Below, one piece after another: positions 7,937 to 17,099 of a DNA stretch of 64,000 bases. The translations under genes and the position numbers were made by a program. Origin of the DNA: Luteimonas gilva (lineage in GTDB: Bacteria > Pseudomonadota > Gammaproteobacteria > Xanthomonadales > Xanthomonadaceae); the NCBI RefSeq assembly GCF_005239095.1, contig NZ_SZUA01000002.1:930001-994000 (forward strand), written 5' to 3'. Under the pieces are notes generated by a model. That model ran no database searches, was not told the DNA's origin, and saw nothing but the letters and a program-made list of their open reading frames with translations. The stretch's first letter is position 1; each line of letters begins with the position of its first letter.

Positions 7937-9297
7937 CGATCCGCTCCGATTCCGCCAGAGGCGAGAGGCAGGCGCAGATAGAAAGTCGAACCCTTGCCCA
8001 GCTCGCTGTCGACGCGGATATCGCCGCCGGCGGCGGCGATCAGATCGCGGATCACCGACAGGCCCAAACCGGTACCGTCGGCGGCCGATTTGGTGGTGAA
8101 AAAAGGTTCGAAGATCTGCCGTTTGACGGGATCGCCCATGCCTTGGCCGTCGTCGGCCATCGCGATTTCGGCATGGCCGTCGGATTGCGATACCGTCACC
8201 GTGAAATGGCCGCCGTCGGGCATCGCGTCGCGCGCGTTGGCGGCGACGTTCAACACCATCAGTTCCAGTTCGCTGCGGTCCATGCGTACCGGCAGCGGTT
8301 CCTCGCTGGCGGCGTATTGCAAGCGCACCTTCGGCGGGAACAGCTGGCGCAGCATCGGCTGCAATTCGGCGAGAGCGGCGGACAGGTCGAACGTTTCCAG
8401 CTTGAGCAAGTCGCGACGGCTGAAGCTGAGCAGCTTGCGCGAAAGCGCGGTGCCGCGGCGGGCGGCGACTTCGACGCCGTCCAGCGCGTCGGCCAAGCCG
8501 TCGGTGCGTTCGCGCTCGTCGCTCAATTCCTGCAAGCGATGGCGTTGCGCGGAGAAGCCCAGGATCACGTCGAGGATGTTGTTGAAGTCGTGCGCGACGC
8601 CGCTGGCCAGGCGGCCGGTGGCTTCCAGTTTCTGGGCATGGATCAGCTGGGCCTGGGCGCGTTCGCGTTCGGCCATTTCGCGCTGCAGTTCGCGCTGACC
8701 CGCCTTGGATTCGGCCAGGCTTTCGCGCAAAGCGGTGAGGGTGCGGTCGAGGATGATCGTAATGATCAGATAGCTCAACACCAGCGACGGCGCATTGCGC
8801 ATCGAGTTGGCGATCCACTGCGCGGTCTGCTGGGAATTGTTGGCGTCGGTGACGAAGCCGATCGCGAACACCACCACCAGCAGAGAGAACGCGGTCCACA
8901 GCGCGCGCCGGCCCAGCACCAAGCCGCTGATGACCAGCACCAGGATCACCGACACTTGATCGATCAGCTGCGCCTGCGCGCCGAGCATGTGGTAGGCCAA
9001 GGTCAACGAGGCCAGCTGCGCGGCGACGAACAGCTTGATCGCGATGCGGAATTTTCCGCGCCGGATCAGGAATACGCTGAACAGCGCGAGCGATGCGGTG
9101 ATCAAGTCCAGGATCAGGACGATGGTCCAGCCCTTGGGAATCGGGCGCGAGGACAAATGCCAGGCCCAGTTCGCCGGCAGTGCGATGCCGTAGAACAGCA
9201 ACAGCAGTTGCATCACCGGCGCGTTGCGTCGATCCACCTCGTCGGCGATCGGCGCGCTGCCCAGCCAAGTGAGAATCCGGTTCCACATTTGGATCAA
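7933..9297 (-). CDS. Membrane sensor histidine kinase
   Basis: This is a 454-residue kinase with about six hydrophobic segments in residues 28-185 and no obvious extracellular sensor domain. A short coiled region leads to a DHp helix with H236 (SGVAHDFNNIL) and a catalytic domain with the N-box (NVAANARDAM), G1 (DDGQGM) and G2 (GTGLGLSV). The HDFNN signature is that of HisKA families such as the NtrB/HPK4 group. The gene ends on the TTG start of the DNA glycosylase. A response regulator is convergent 750 bp away. The signal is unknown. A downstream ATG at codon 4 is an alternative start. Confidence 0.87.
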   Translation of the reverse strand: MIQMWNRILTWLGSAPIADEVDRRNAPVMQLLLLFYGIALPANWAWHLSSRPIPKGWTIVLILDLITASLALFSVFLIRRGKFRIAIKLFVAAQLASLTLAYHMLGAQAQLIDQVSVILVLVISGLVLGRRALWTAFSLLVVVFAIGFVTDANNSQQTAQWIANSMRNAPSLVLSYLIITIILDRTLTALRESLAESKAGQRELQREMAERERAQAQLIHAQKLEATGRLASGVAHDFNNILDVILGFSAQRHRLQELSDERERTDGLADALDGVEVAARRGTALSRKLLSFSRRDLLKLETFDLSAALAELQPMLRQLFPPKVRLQYAASEEPLPVRMDRSELELMVLNVAANARDAMPDGGHFTVTVSQSDGHAEIAMADDGQGMGDPVKRQIFEPFFTTKSAADGTGLGLSVIRDLIAAAGGDIRVDSELGKGSTFYLRLPLASGGIGADR

Positions 9298-9640
9298 GCC
9301 CGTCTCCGCGATGCGGTCGGCAGCGGCGCGTTCCGATCCGTCGGAACCAGGAATTCCGTGCGCGTCCGCAGGCTTGCGCCGAGAGCGGCCGGCGACGGTG
9401 AGATTTCGGTGAGTATTGGGTGAGAAGGCGCGCGTGACAAGCCGCGGAGTGCCGCCTTAGGTTCGCTATCAACCTGCTGCTGGCAGTAGCTGACCTCCAA
9501 GGGCAGCGCGCAGCGACGGCCCGCGAAGACCGGCCAACCGGGGGACGCACAACTTTCATCTGGCGATTCGGGCCCCCCGCCTGAGCGGGCGCGGCCGCGA
9601 GCCAGCTTTGCGCTTCGAACACGAACGGGAGAGGGGTTAG
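9298..9640. other. Divergent intergenic region, kinase/adhesin promoters
   Basis: These 343 bp lie between the divergent kinase and adhesin genes and must hold both promoters. I see a strong Shine-Dalgarno (GGGAGAGGGG) before the adhesin ATG, a small AGGTT/AACCT hairpin near 9459-9475 and a GC-rich stretch at 9568-9598. No confident -35/-10 pair or riboswitch was identified. Confidence 0.5.
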
Positions 9641-12600
9641 ATGAACAAGGTTTTCAGTCTGGTGTGGAGCCGTTCGCGGCAGGCGCTGGTAGTGGCTTCC
9701 GAACTGGCGTCGGCGCAAAGCAAGCGAGCCGGCCGCCCTGGCCGCAAAGCGGCGCTGGGCGTCGTGGCGTTGACGGCGGGCCTGGCGCTGGCGCCGCTCG
9801 CGCAAGCGGCGCAATCCGGCAAGAAAACTTGCGAAGTCGCGCTGCCCGGACAGCCCGGCGTCAAGGTCGATTGCGCCGAGTTGGAAAAGATCGTCGCCGC
9901 GGCCAAAGCCGACAAGGGGCGCCAGCAGCGCCCGGTCGAGGACACTTTCGATTCCGACTACTTCAAGGCCAACGGCGCCGGCGACGGCAGCGACGACGCC
10001 AGCGCGCAAGGCGACGGCGCCATCGCGATCGGCAGCGGCGCGCAGACGCGGCCGTGGGTGAGCGACGAGCTCGGAGAAGCGTTCGAAGCCGTCGGCGCCG
10101 TCGCCATCGGCAAGCAATCGACGGCCGAAGGTTGGGAAGCGACGGCGCTCGGCGCGAACAGCTTCGCATCCGGTAATTCCTCGGTCGCCGTCGGCGGCGA
10201 AAGCATCGCCGCGGGCATCGGCGCGGCGGCGTTCGGCCAAGGTTCGATGGCGTTCGGCCACGCGAGTACGGCGATCGGCCAAGGCGCGGCGACGTTCGGT
10301 TTCGGCAACACCGCGGTCGGCGCTGCGGCTGAGGCTTCCGCGGAACAGGCGGCGACCGCGATCGGCGCATTGAGCGTCGCGGCGGGCATGGGGTCCACCG
10401 CGATCGGCGGCGATGCCAAGGCTTACGGCGCGGGCAGCTTCGTCGGCGGCTTCGGCGCCGGTGCGAACGGCGAAGCGGGCGTCGCGCTCGGTGCGCATTC
10501 GCTCGCGGTCGCGGGCGACTTCAACGTCGCGGTCGGCGGTTATGCGACTTCGATCGGCCAAGGCAGCGTCGGCGTGGGAAGCAACAGCTTGGCCAACGGC
10601 GCCAACTCGGTCGCGGCCGGCTACAACGCCGCGGCCAACGGCGCGGATACGGTGGCGATCGGCGGCAGCGAATGGACCGATCGCGACGGCGACGGCATGC
10701 CCGATGTCGGCGAGGCGACATTGGCCGAAGGACAGGGCGCGGTCGCGCTCGGCAGCTTGGCGGGCGCGAGCGGCAACCAAGCGCAAGCGGTCGGCTATCA
10801 AGCGAACGCGTTGGCGGACAACGCGACGGCCACCGGCGCGATGAGCCTGGCCGGCGGCGAATCCAGCACCGCGACGGGCGCGAACAGCGTCGCCAACGGC
10901 GCGGAAAGCAGCGCCTACGGTTCGCAAAGCTACGCCGATGCGGATTACGCGAATGCCATCGGTAGTGGAAGCTATGCCGGCTCGATGGGCGCCAACGCCA
11001 TCGGTACCGGCGCGACCGCGCTCGGCGAAACTTCGAACGCGATCGGCTACGGCAGTTTGGCCACCGGGTGGGATGCGGTCGCTGTCGGCACTTCTTCCTA
11101 TGCCTCGGGCGTGAATGCGGTCGCGATGGGCTATGGGTCGAGCGCGAACGCGGATCTCTCGGTGGCGATCAACACCGGTTCGGAAGTCGGCTTCTGGGCC
11201 GATGCGACGCCCGGCGTCGGCGCGAACGCCAACGGCGGCGTCGCGATGGGCGGCGGCGCTTCGGTCGGCGCGGATGCCGCCGCCGGCGTGGCGCTCGGCC
11301 TCAGCGCGACCGTCGCGGCGGGCGCGTACCAGGGCGTCGCGATCGGCACCGGCGCCAACGCCGGCGATGCGCAAAGCATCGCGATCGGCGGAATCGGCAT
11401 CGATCGCGACTGGTTCCTGCGGCCGACTTATGCGGGCGGCATCGGTTCGGTCGCGATCGGTCTGGGATCCAACACCTTCAACGACTATTCCACCGCGCTC
11501 GGCGCGTTCAGCACCGTCGACGCGGACAACGCGGTCGCGTTGGGCACCAATTCGGTGGCCGATCGCGACAACACCGTATCGGTCGGTCAGGCAGGCGACG
11601 AGCGCCAGATCACCAACGTCGCCGCAGGCACCGAGGCCACCGACGCGGTGAACAAGGCGCAGTTGGACGAAGTGGCCGAAGGCGTCAGCGATTCCAGCCA
11701 TTACTTCGCCGCCAACGGCGCCGAAGACGGCAGCGACGACGCCGACGCGCAAGGCGAAGGTTCCATCGCCGTGGGCCGCAACAGCATGACCACCCAGAAC
11801 GCGAGCACCGCGATCGGCGCCGAGAGCATCGCCGACGGCCTGGGCGCCAGCGCTTTCGGGCAGGGCGCGATGGCGTTCGGCGATTCCAGCGTGGCCATCG
11901 GCCAGAGCGCGGCGACGTTCGGGTTCGGCAACACCGCCGTCGGCGCCGGCGCCGAGGCTTCGGCCGAGCAAGCCGCGACCGCGATCGGCGCACTGAGCGT
12001 CGCGGCCGGCATGGGTTCCACCGCCATCGGCGGCGATGCGCAGGCCTACGGCGACGGCAGCTTCGTCGGCGGCTTCGGCGCCGGCGCGAACGGCGAGGCG
12101 GGCGTAGCGCTCGGTGCGCACTCGCGCGCCGTGGCCGGCGATTTCAACGTCGCGGTCGGCGGCTACAGCGCGGCGATCGGGCAAGGCAGCGTCGGTATCG
12201 GTTCGAATAGTCTGGCGAATGGCCAGCATTCCGTCGCCGCCGGCTACAACGCCGCGGCGAACGGCGCGGACACGGTCGCGATCGGCGGCAGCGAATGGAC
12301 CGACCACGACGGCGACGGCATGCCCGACGTCGGCGAAGCGACGCTGGCCGAAGGGCAGGGCGCGGTCGCGGTCGGCAGTCTCGCCGGTGCGAGCGGCAAT
12401 CAAGCGCAGGCCGTCGGCTATCAAGCCAATGCACTGGCCGACAATGCCACGGCTACCGGCGCGATGAGCGTTGCCGGCGGCGAATCCAGCACCGCGACCG
12501 GCGCGAACAGCGTCGCCAATGGCGCGCAAAGCAGCGCTTACGGCGCGATGAGCGATGCGGAAGGCGATTATTCGACCGCCGTCGGCAGCGGCAGTCTGGC

Positions 12601-15600
12601 GTTGAGCGAAGGCGCGACCGCGCTCGGCAACGGCGCCAACGCGCTGGGCACGCAAAGCCTGGCCAGCGGCTACGGCAGCTTGGCCAACGGCGAATTGTCG
12701 ATCGCGCTGGGCAGCGAGAGCCAAGCGCTCGGCGAAGCGTCGATCGCATTGGGCACGCAAAGCCTCGCCGAAGGCATCGATGCGGTAGGCATCGGCGCGG
12801 GCAGCTATGCCGCCGATTTCGGTACGGCCTCCGGCACCTTGAGCCATGCCGGCGTGTTCGGCGCGACCGCTTTGGGCCACAGCGCCTTCGCAGACAACTA
12901 CTACGCGATGGCCTTGGGCACGGCTTCGACTTCGCTGTCCGAAGGCGGCATCGCCATCGGCACCGACAGCTACGTCGACGCCGGCGCTTATCAAGGCATC
13001 GCGATCGGCAGCGTCGTCTCCGCGCTCGGCCACCGTTCGATCGCGATCGGTTCGCAGTGGACCACCGCGGGCGGCGACAGTGCGGTCGCGATCGGCGGCA
13101 CTTTGGCCTGCGAGGGCATCTGCGTCGAGACGAACAATGCGGCCTGGGGCAGGAACAGCGTCGCGCTCGGCGCCGGCGCGCAAGCGCAAGCCGATGGCGC
13201 CACCGCGCTCGGCGGCGGCTCGATGGCCGGCGGCATCGATTCGGTCGCGGCCGGCCAATACGCCCGCGCTTGGAGCGACAACTCGGTGGCGCTGGGCAGC
13301 ATGTCGTTGGCGACGGCCAACGGCGCGGTCGCGCTCGGCGCTAATTCGATCGCCGACCGCGACAACACAGTATCGGTCGGCGATGCGGGCACGGGCTTGA
13401 CGCGCCAAATCGCCAACGTCGCGGCGGGCACCGAAGCCAACGACGCGGTGAACAAGGCCCAGCTCGATGCCGTGGCCGACAGCGTCGGCGACGCCAACGA
13501 CTACTTCGCCGCCAACGGCGCGGGCGACGGCAGCGACGTGGCCATCGCCGACGGCGAGAACGCCACCGCGGCCGGCGCGAACAGTGCCGCGAATGGTATC
13601 GAAAGCAGCGCTTACGGCTATCAGAGCAATGCCTTAGGCGATTATTCGACGGCGGTCGGCGGCAGCAGCCTCGCTTTGGGCACCGGCTCGTCGGCTTACG
13701 GCACCGGCGCCAACGCGATCGGCGAATTCAGCAACGCCAGCGGCTACGGCGCGATCGCCGAAGGCGACAACAGCAGCGCGATCGGCACCAACGCTTTGGC
13801 GGCCGGCGGCTCCAGCTTCGCCGGCGGCGACGGCGCGCAGTCCAACGGCGGCGGCAGCGTCGCGTTGGGCGCGGGCAGCGTCGCCAACGGCTCGCTGGGC
13901 GTGGCGGTGGGTTCGGGCAGCCAGTCGAGCGGATTCTTCGCGGTCGCGGTGGGCGGCGAAGCTTGGGCGAATGCGCCGTTCACCACGGCGATCGGCGCGT
14001 TCGCCACGGCCGACGGTTGGCAGAGCACCGCGATCGGCAACGGCGCTTTCGCCACCGATTTCAACGCCACGGCGATCGGTTCGGGCGCGATGTCCGGCGT
14101 CGCCGGCGTGGCGATCGGTTCGGGCGCGGCCTCCGGTTATTGGACGACTGACGAAGAAACAGGCCAGAACGTGTTCTTCGGCTCGCAAGGCACCGCGGTC
14201 GGCCAGAATGCGGCCGCCACCGGCCAATTCAGCACTGCGCTGGGCGGCTTCTCCGACGGCTCCTTCAGCTCGGCCGGCGCGACCGGCCAGTACAGCACCG
14301 CGATCGGTTCGGGCGCGTACGCCGGTTCGTATTGGGGCAGCGATCTCATCGGCGACCGCACCACCGCGGTCGGTTCGGAAAGCTGGGCGATCGGCAATTC
14401 CGCCACGTCGCTGGGCTTCAACAGCTTCGCGCAATCGGACAACGCCACCGTGCTCGGCGCCAACGCGTGGACCACGCCGGAAGCGAGCAACAGCGTCGCG
14501 CTCGGACAGGGTTCGCTGGCCGAACGCGCGAACACCGTGTCGGTGGGCGCTGCGCACGAATGGACCGATGCCGGCGGCACCGTGCATCAAGCGATCGATC
14601 GCCAAATCGCGAACGTCGCCGCGGGCACCGAGGACACCGATGCCGTCAACGTGGCGCAATTGAATGCGGCGACCACGGCCGCCACGCGCTATTTCAAGGC
14701 CAACGGCGCCAACGACGGCAGCGACGACGCCGAAGCGGTCGGCGAGTTCGCCATCGCATCCGGCGCGAACGCGTACGCCGACGGCGACACCGCCGCGGCT
14801 TACGGCGCCGGCGCATCGGCTATCGGCAACGGCGCCACGGCGACGGGCCACCAGGCGGCGGCCACGGCCGAAAACTCCACCGCGAACGGCGCCGGCGCCA
14901 GCGCGTCCGCGCAGGGCGCTACCGCCATCGGCGGCCGGCGCGCGCTGGTGGACGATGCGGGCAATCCGGTCCTGGACGAAGACGGCAACCCGATGTACGC
15001 GGCTACCGAGGCCAATGGCGTGGACGCCACCGCGGTGGGCGCCGGCACATCGGCGAACGGTACTTGGTCCAGCGCGGTAGGCGCCAGCGCCAACGCCGGC
15101 GGCGAATACAGCAACGCGCTCGGTACCGAAGCTTCGGCCCAAGGATTGCAGTCCACCGCAGTGGGCTATCGCAGCAGCGCCACCGATGCGCTGGGCACGG
15201 CGGCGGGCGGTTATGCGGTGGCGCAAGGCATCGGTTCGTCCGCCATCGGCTACGGCAGCAACACTACGGGCGACGCGTCCGTCGCGATGGGCGGCGCCGC
15301 CGACATCGTCTTGCTGGAAAGCGGCGGCGGCTTCCCCAGCGGGCAGCTCACCGGCACGACCGCCAAAGGCTACGGCGCGAATGCGTTCGGCTCGGCGGCC
15401 TACGCCAACGGCGACCAGTCCACGTCGGTCGGCGCGGGTGCGGTCGCGGACGGCCGCATGACGGTGAGTCTCGGCTCGATCAGCACCGCTCAAGCCGACT
15501 ACGCGACCGCCATCGGCGTGCGCAGCGTCACCACCGGCATGTACGGCATCAGCCTGGGCTACGCCACGCAGGCCACGCAGCAGCACGCCGTCGCGATCGG

Positions 15601-16990
15601 CACCGGCGCCAACGCCGCCGGCGCGGCGAGCATCGCGCTGGGCGTGAGCAGCAGCGCGACGGGCAATGCCAGCGTCGCGCTCGGTGCGGGTTCGGTGGCC
15701 GATCGTAACAATGTGGTATCGGTCGGTTCCGCAGGCGCCGAACGCCAGATCGCGAACGTAGCGGCCGGGACCGCGGATACCGATGCGGTCAATGTCGCGC
15801 AGTTGAACGAAGTCGCCGATAGCGCGGCGCAAGCCAGCAAGTTCTTCAAGGCCGACGGCGAGGAAGGTTCCGTAGCCAGCGGCGAGAACAGCGTCGCTGC
15901 CGGCGCATCGTCGGTCGCTTCCGGCGTGCGCAGCACCTCGGTCGGCGCCGCGAGCCAGGCGCAAGGCGATTTGTCCACGGCGGTCGGCAGCGATGCGCTG
16001 GCGCAAGGCGTGAACAGCGCGGCCTTAGGCGCTATGAGCTTCGCCCAAGGCAACGGCGCGGTGGCGATCGGCGCGAACGCGAATGCGCGCGCGGCGGGCA
16101 GCGTCGCGATCGGGCAGGGCGCCAGCGTCGGCTCGTTGAACAGCAATTCGGTCGCGCTCGGCGCCAATTCGATCACCACCCGTTCGAACACGGTGTCGAT
16201 CGGCAGCGCCGGCAACGAACGTCAGATCACCAACGTCAAGGCCGGCACTCAGGCCACCGATGCGGCGAACATCGCCCAGATGCAATCGGCCGCCAACGCC
16301 TTGGGCGGCGGCGCCGGATTCTCGGCCGGCGCGTTCGTGGCGCCGACCTACACGATCCAGGGCGGCAGCTATCGCAACGTCGGTGCGGCGTTCACCGCGG
16401 TGGACAACAAGCTCAGCAGCTTGCAGAGCCAAGTGAACGACATCCAGGTCGGCACGTCGCAAAGCAACGCGGCAGGCAACGAAACCGCAACTGCGGCAAA
16501 CCCGGCCGCCGAAGCGCCTGCGAGCGCGGCGACGACGGAAGTCGCCGCGACCCCCGGCGAAACGAATGCGCCGGTTCAATCCGCAGCGGCGCCCGTTGCG
16601 GCGGCCTCCGCGCCGACCCGCGCCAATGCAGAAACCGACGTTTCCGCGCAGACGCTGTCCTCGGCCAAGGGCTACACCGATCTGCGCTTCAACGCGGTGA
16701 GCGACGACTTCAACCAATTGCGCTTAGACGTCGAAAACCGCTTCGTGAAGCAGGACCAGCGCATCGACCGCATGGGCGCGATGGGCGGCGCTTTGACCGG
16801 CATGGCGATGAACGCCGCGGGCCTGTCGGGCCGCAACCGGATGGCCGTCGGCGTCGGCGCGCAAGGCGGGCGCCAAGCCTGGGCGCTGGGTTATCAGCGC
16901 GCCTTGGGCGATCGCGCCAGCGTGTCGCTGGGCGCGGCGTTCTCCGGCAGCGAAAGCACCGTCAGCGGCGGCGCCGGTTTCAGTTGGTAA
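9641..16990 (+). CDS. Giant trimeric autotransporter adhesin (YadA/Hia type)
   Basis: The product is 2449 residues. It starts with an extended signal peptide region (MNKVFSLVWSRSRQALVVAS) and a hydrophobic core ending at about residue 53. The passenger is made of YadA-head repeats (AIGxxAxAxGxxSxAxG). It is punctuated by five neck/connector motifs (NTVSVG...RQIxNVAAGTxxTDAVN) near 640, 1240, 1625, 2020 and 2180. An Ala/Pro-rich segment (about 2280-2325) and coiled coil (about 2335-2375) lead to a YadA anchor of about 75 residues ending in Trp. Such proteins trimerise in the outer membrane and bind surfaces or host matrix. Three DxDxDG-like inserts interrupt the head repeats near 347, 888 and 1771. 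Residues about 217-430 recur at about 758-971. Confidence 0.95.
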   Translation: MNKVFSLVWSRSRQALVVASELASAQSKRAGRPGRKAALGVVALTAGLALAPLAQAAQSGKKTCEVALPGQPGVKVDCAELEKIVAAAKADKGRQQRPVEDTFDSDYFKANGAGDGSDDASAQGDGAIAIGSGAQTRPWVSDELGEAFEAVGAVAIGKQSTAEGWEATALGANSFASGNSSVAVGGESIAAGIGAAAFGQGSMAFGHASTAIGQGAATFGFGNTAVGAAAEASAEQAATAIGALSVAAGMGSTAIGGDAKAYGAGSFVGGFGAGANGEAGVALGAHSLAVAGDFNVAVGGYATSIGQGSVGVGSNSLANGANSVAAGYNAAANGADTVAIGGSEWTDRDGDGMPDVGEATLAEGQGAVALGSLAGASGNQAQAVGYQANALADNATATGAMSLAGGESSTATGANSVANGAESSAYGSQSYADADYANAIGSGSYAGSMGANAIGTGATALGETSNAIGYGSLATGWDAVAVGTSSYASGVNAVAMGYGSSANADLSVAINTGSEVGFWADATPGVGANANGGVAMGGGASVGADAAAGVALGLSATVAAGAYQGVAIGTGANAGDAQSIAIGGIGIDRDWFLRPTYAGGIGSVAIGLGSNTFNDYSTALGAFSTVDADNAVALGTNSVADRDNTVSVGQAGDERQITNVAAGTEATDAVNKAQLDEVAEGVSDSSHYFAANGAEDGSDDADAQGEGSIAVGRNSMTTQNASTAIGAESIADGLGASAFGQGAMAFGDSSVAIGQSAATFGFGNTAVGAGAEASAEQAATAIGALSVAAGMGSTAIGGDAQAYGDGSFVGGFGAGANGEAGVALGAHSRAVAGDFNVAVGGYSAAIGQGSVGIGSNSLANGQHSVAAGYNAAANGADTVAIGGSEWTDHDGDGMPDVGEATLAEGQGAVAVGSLAGASGNQAQAVGYQANALADNATATGAMSVAGGESSTATGANSVANGAQSSAYGAMSDAEGDYSTAVGSGSLALSEGATALGNGANALGTQSLASGYGSLANGELSIALGSESQALGEASIALGTQSLAEGIDAVGIGAGSYAADFGTASGTLSHAGVFGATALGHSAFADNYYAMALGTASTSLSEGGIAIGTDSYVDAGAYQGIAIGSVVSALGHRSIAIGSQWTTAGGDSAVAIGGTLACEGICVETNNAAWGRNSVALGAGAQAQADGATALGGGSMAGGIDSVAAGQYARAWSDNSVALGSMSLATANGAVALGANSIADRDNTVSVGDAGTGLTRQIANVAAGTEANDAVNKAQLDAVADSVGDANDYFAANGAGDGSDVAIADGENATAAGANSAANGIESSAYGYQSNALGDYSTAVGGSSLALGTGSSAYGTGANAIGEFSNASGYGAIAEGDNSSAIGTNALAAGGSSFAGGDGAQSNGGGSVALGAGSVANGSLGVAVGSGSQSSGFFAVAVGGEAWANAPFTTAIGAFATADGWQSTAIGNGAFATDFNATAIGSGAMSGVAGVAIGSGAASGYWTTDEETGQNVFFGSQGTAVGQNAAATGQFSTALGGFSDGSFSSAGATGQYSTAIGSGAYAGSYWGSDLIGDRTTAVGSESWAIGNSATSLGFNSFAQSDNATVLGANAWTTPEASNSVALGQGSLAERANTVSVGAAHEWTDAGGTVHQAIDRQIANVAAGTEDTDAVNVAQLNAATTAATRYFKANGANDGSDDAEAVGEFAIASGANAYADGDTAAAYGAGASAIGNGATATGHQAAATAENSTANGAGASASAQGATAIGGRRALVDDAGNPVLDEDGNPMYAATEANGVDATAVGAGTSANGTWSSAVGASANAGGEYSNALGTEASAQGLQSTAVGYRSSATDALGTAAGGYAVAQGIGSSAIGYGSNTTGDASVAMGGAADIVLLESGGGFPSGQLTGTTAKGYGANAFGSAAYANGDQSTSVGAGAVADGRMTVSLGSISTAQADYATAIGVRSVTTGMYGISLGYATQATQQHAVAIGTGANAAGAASIALGVSSSATGNASVALGAGSVADRNNVVSVGSAGAERQIANVAAGTADTDAVNVAQLNEVADSAAQASKFFKADGEEGSVASGENSVAAGASSVASGVRSTSVGAASQAQGDLSTAVGSDALAQGVNSAALGAMSFAQGNGAVAIGANANARAAGSVAIGQGASVGSLNSNSVALGANSITTRSNTVSIGSAGNERQITNVKAGTQATDAANIAQMQSAANALGGGAGFSAGAFVAPTYTIQGGSYRNVGAAFTAVDNKLSSLQSQVNDIQVGTSQSNAAGNETATAANPAAEAPASAATTEVAATPGETNAPVQSAAAPVAAASAPTRANAETDVSAQTLSSAKGYTDLRFNAVSDDFNQLRLDVENRFVKQDQRIDRMGAMGGALTGMAMNAAGLSGRNRMAVGVGAQGGRQAWALGYQRALGDRASVSLGAAFSGSESTVSGGAGFSW
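10291..12545 (+). repeat. Direct duplication inside adhesin gene, 1623-bp period
   Basis: The stretch beginning GACGTTCGG at 10291 matches the one at 11914, and the match continues to at least 10930/12550 at a constant offset of 1623 bp (541 codons). The encoded proteins are nearly identical over more than 200 residues, but many third codon positions differ. That indicates an old duplication under protein-level selection rather than a recent slip. Confidence 0.85.
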
Positions 16991-17013
16991 GCGTGGTCGA
17001 CGTGTTCCGAAAA

Positions 17014-17068
17014 CGCGAAGGCGCCGGGCGTCCGGTTCCCCCCGAAACGGCGCCCGGCGCCCTTCGCG
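17014..17068. terminator. Long GC hairpin between adhesin and subtilase genes
   Basis: Arms at 17014-17030 and 17051-17068 (CGCGAAGGCGCCGGGCG and its complement with one extra base) form a 17-bp stem around a 20-nt loop. There is no T-tract, so this may be a processing or attenuation structure rather than a classical terminator. It begins 24 bp after the adhesin stop and ends 31 bp before the subtilase start. Confidence 0.6.
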
Positions 17069-17099
17069 TCACCTTGAATCCCTGGGAGAGAGCAACGCA

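Noticed and set aside
9500-9570. Possible cyclic di-GMP (GEMM) riboswitch before the adhesin
   Set aside because: GCCAACCGGGGGACGC recalls fragments of the motif, but spacing and the tetraloop/receptor parts are missing.
7355-13408. A 2017-residue minus-strand open frame opposite the adhesin
   Set aside because: It is Arg/Gly/Ala-rich, shadows the repeated adhesin codons and contains the kinase region out of frame. Only its last 193 codons, from TTG 7936, form a real protein.
13634-16006. A 790-residue minus-strand frame within the adhesin
   Set aside because: It is an antisense shadow caused by the biased, repeated codons of the head domain; no family signature, no ribosome-binding site.
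10180-16200. CRISPR-like periodic repeats
   Set aside because: The periodicity follows codons of YadA-head repeats; units vary in length and sequence and there are no unique spacers.
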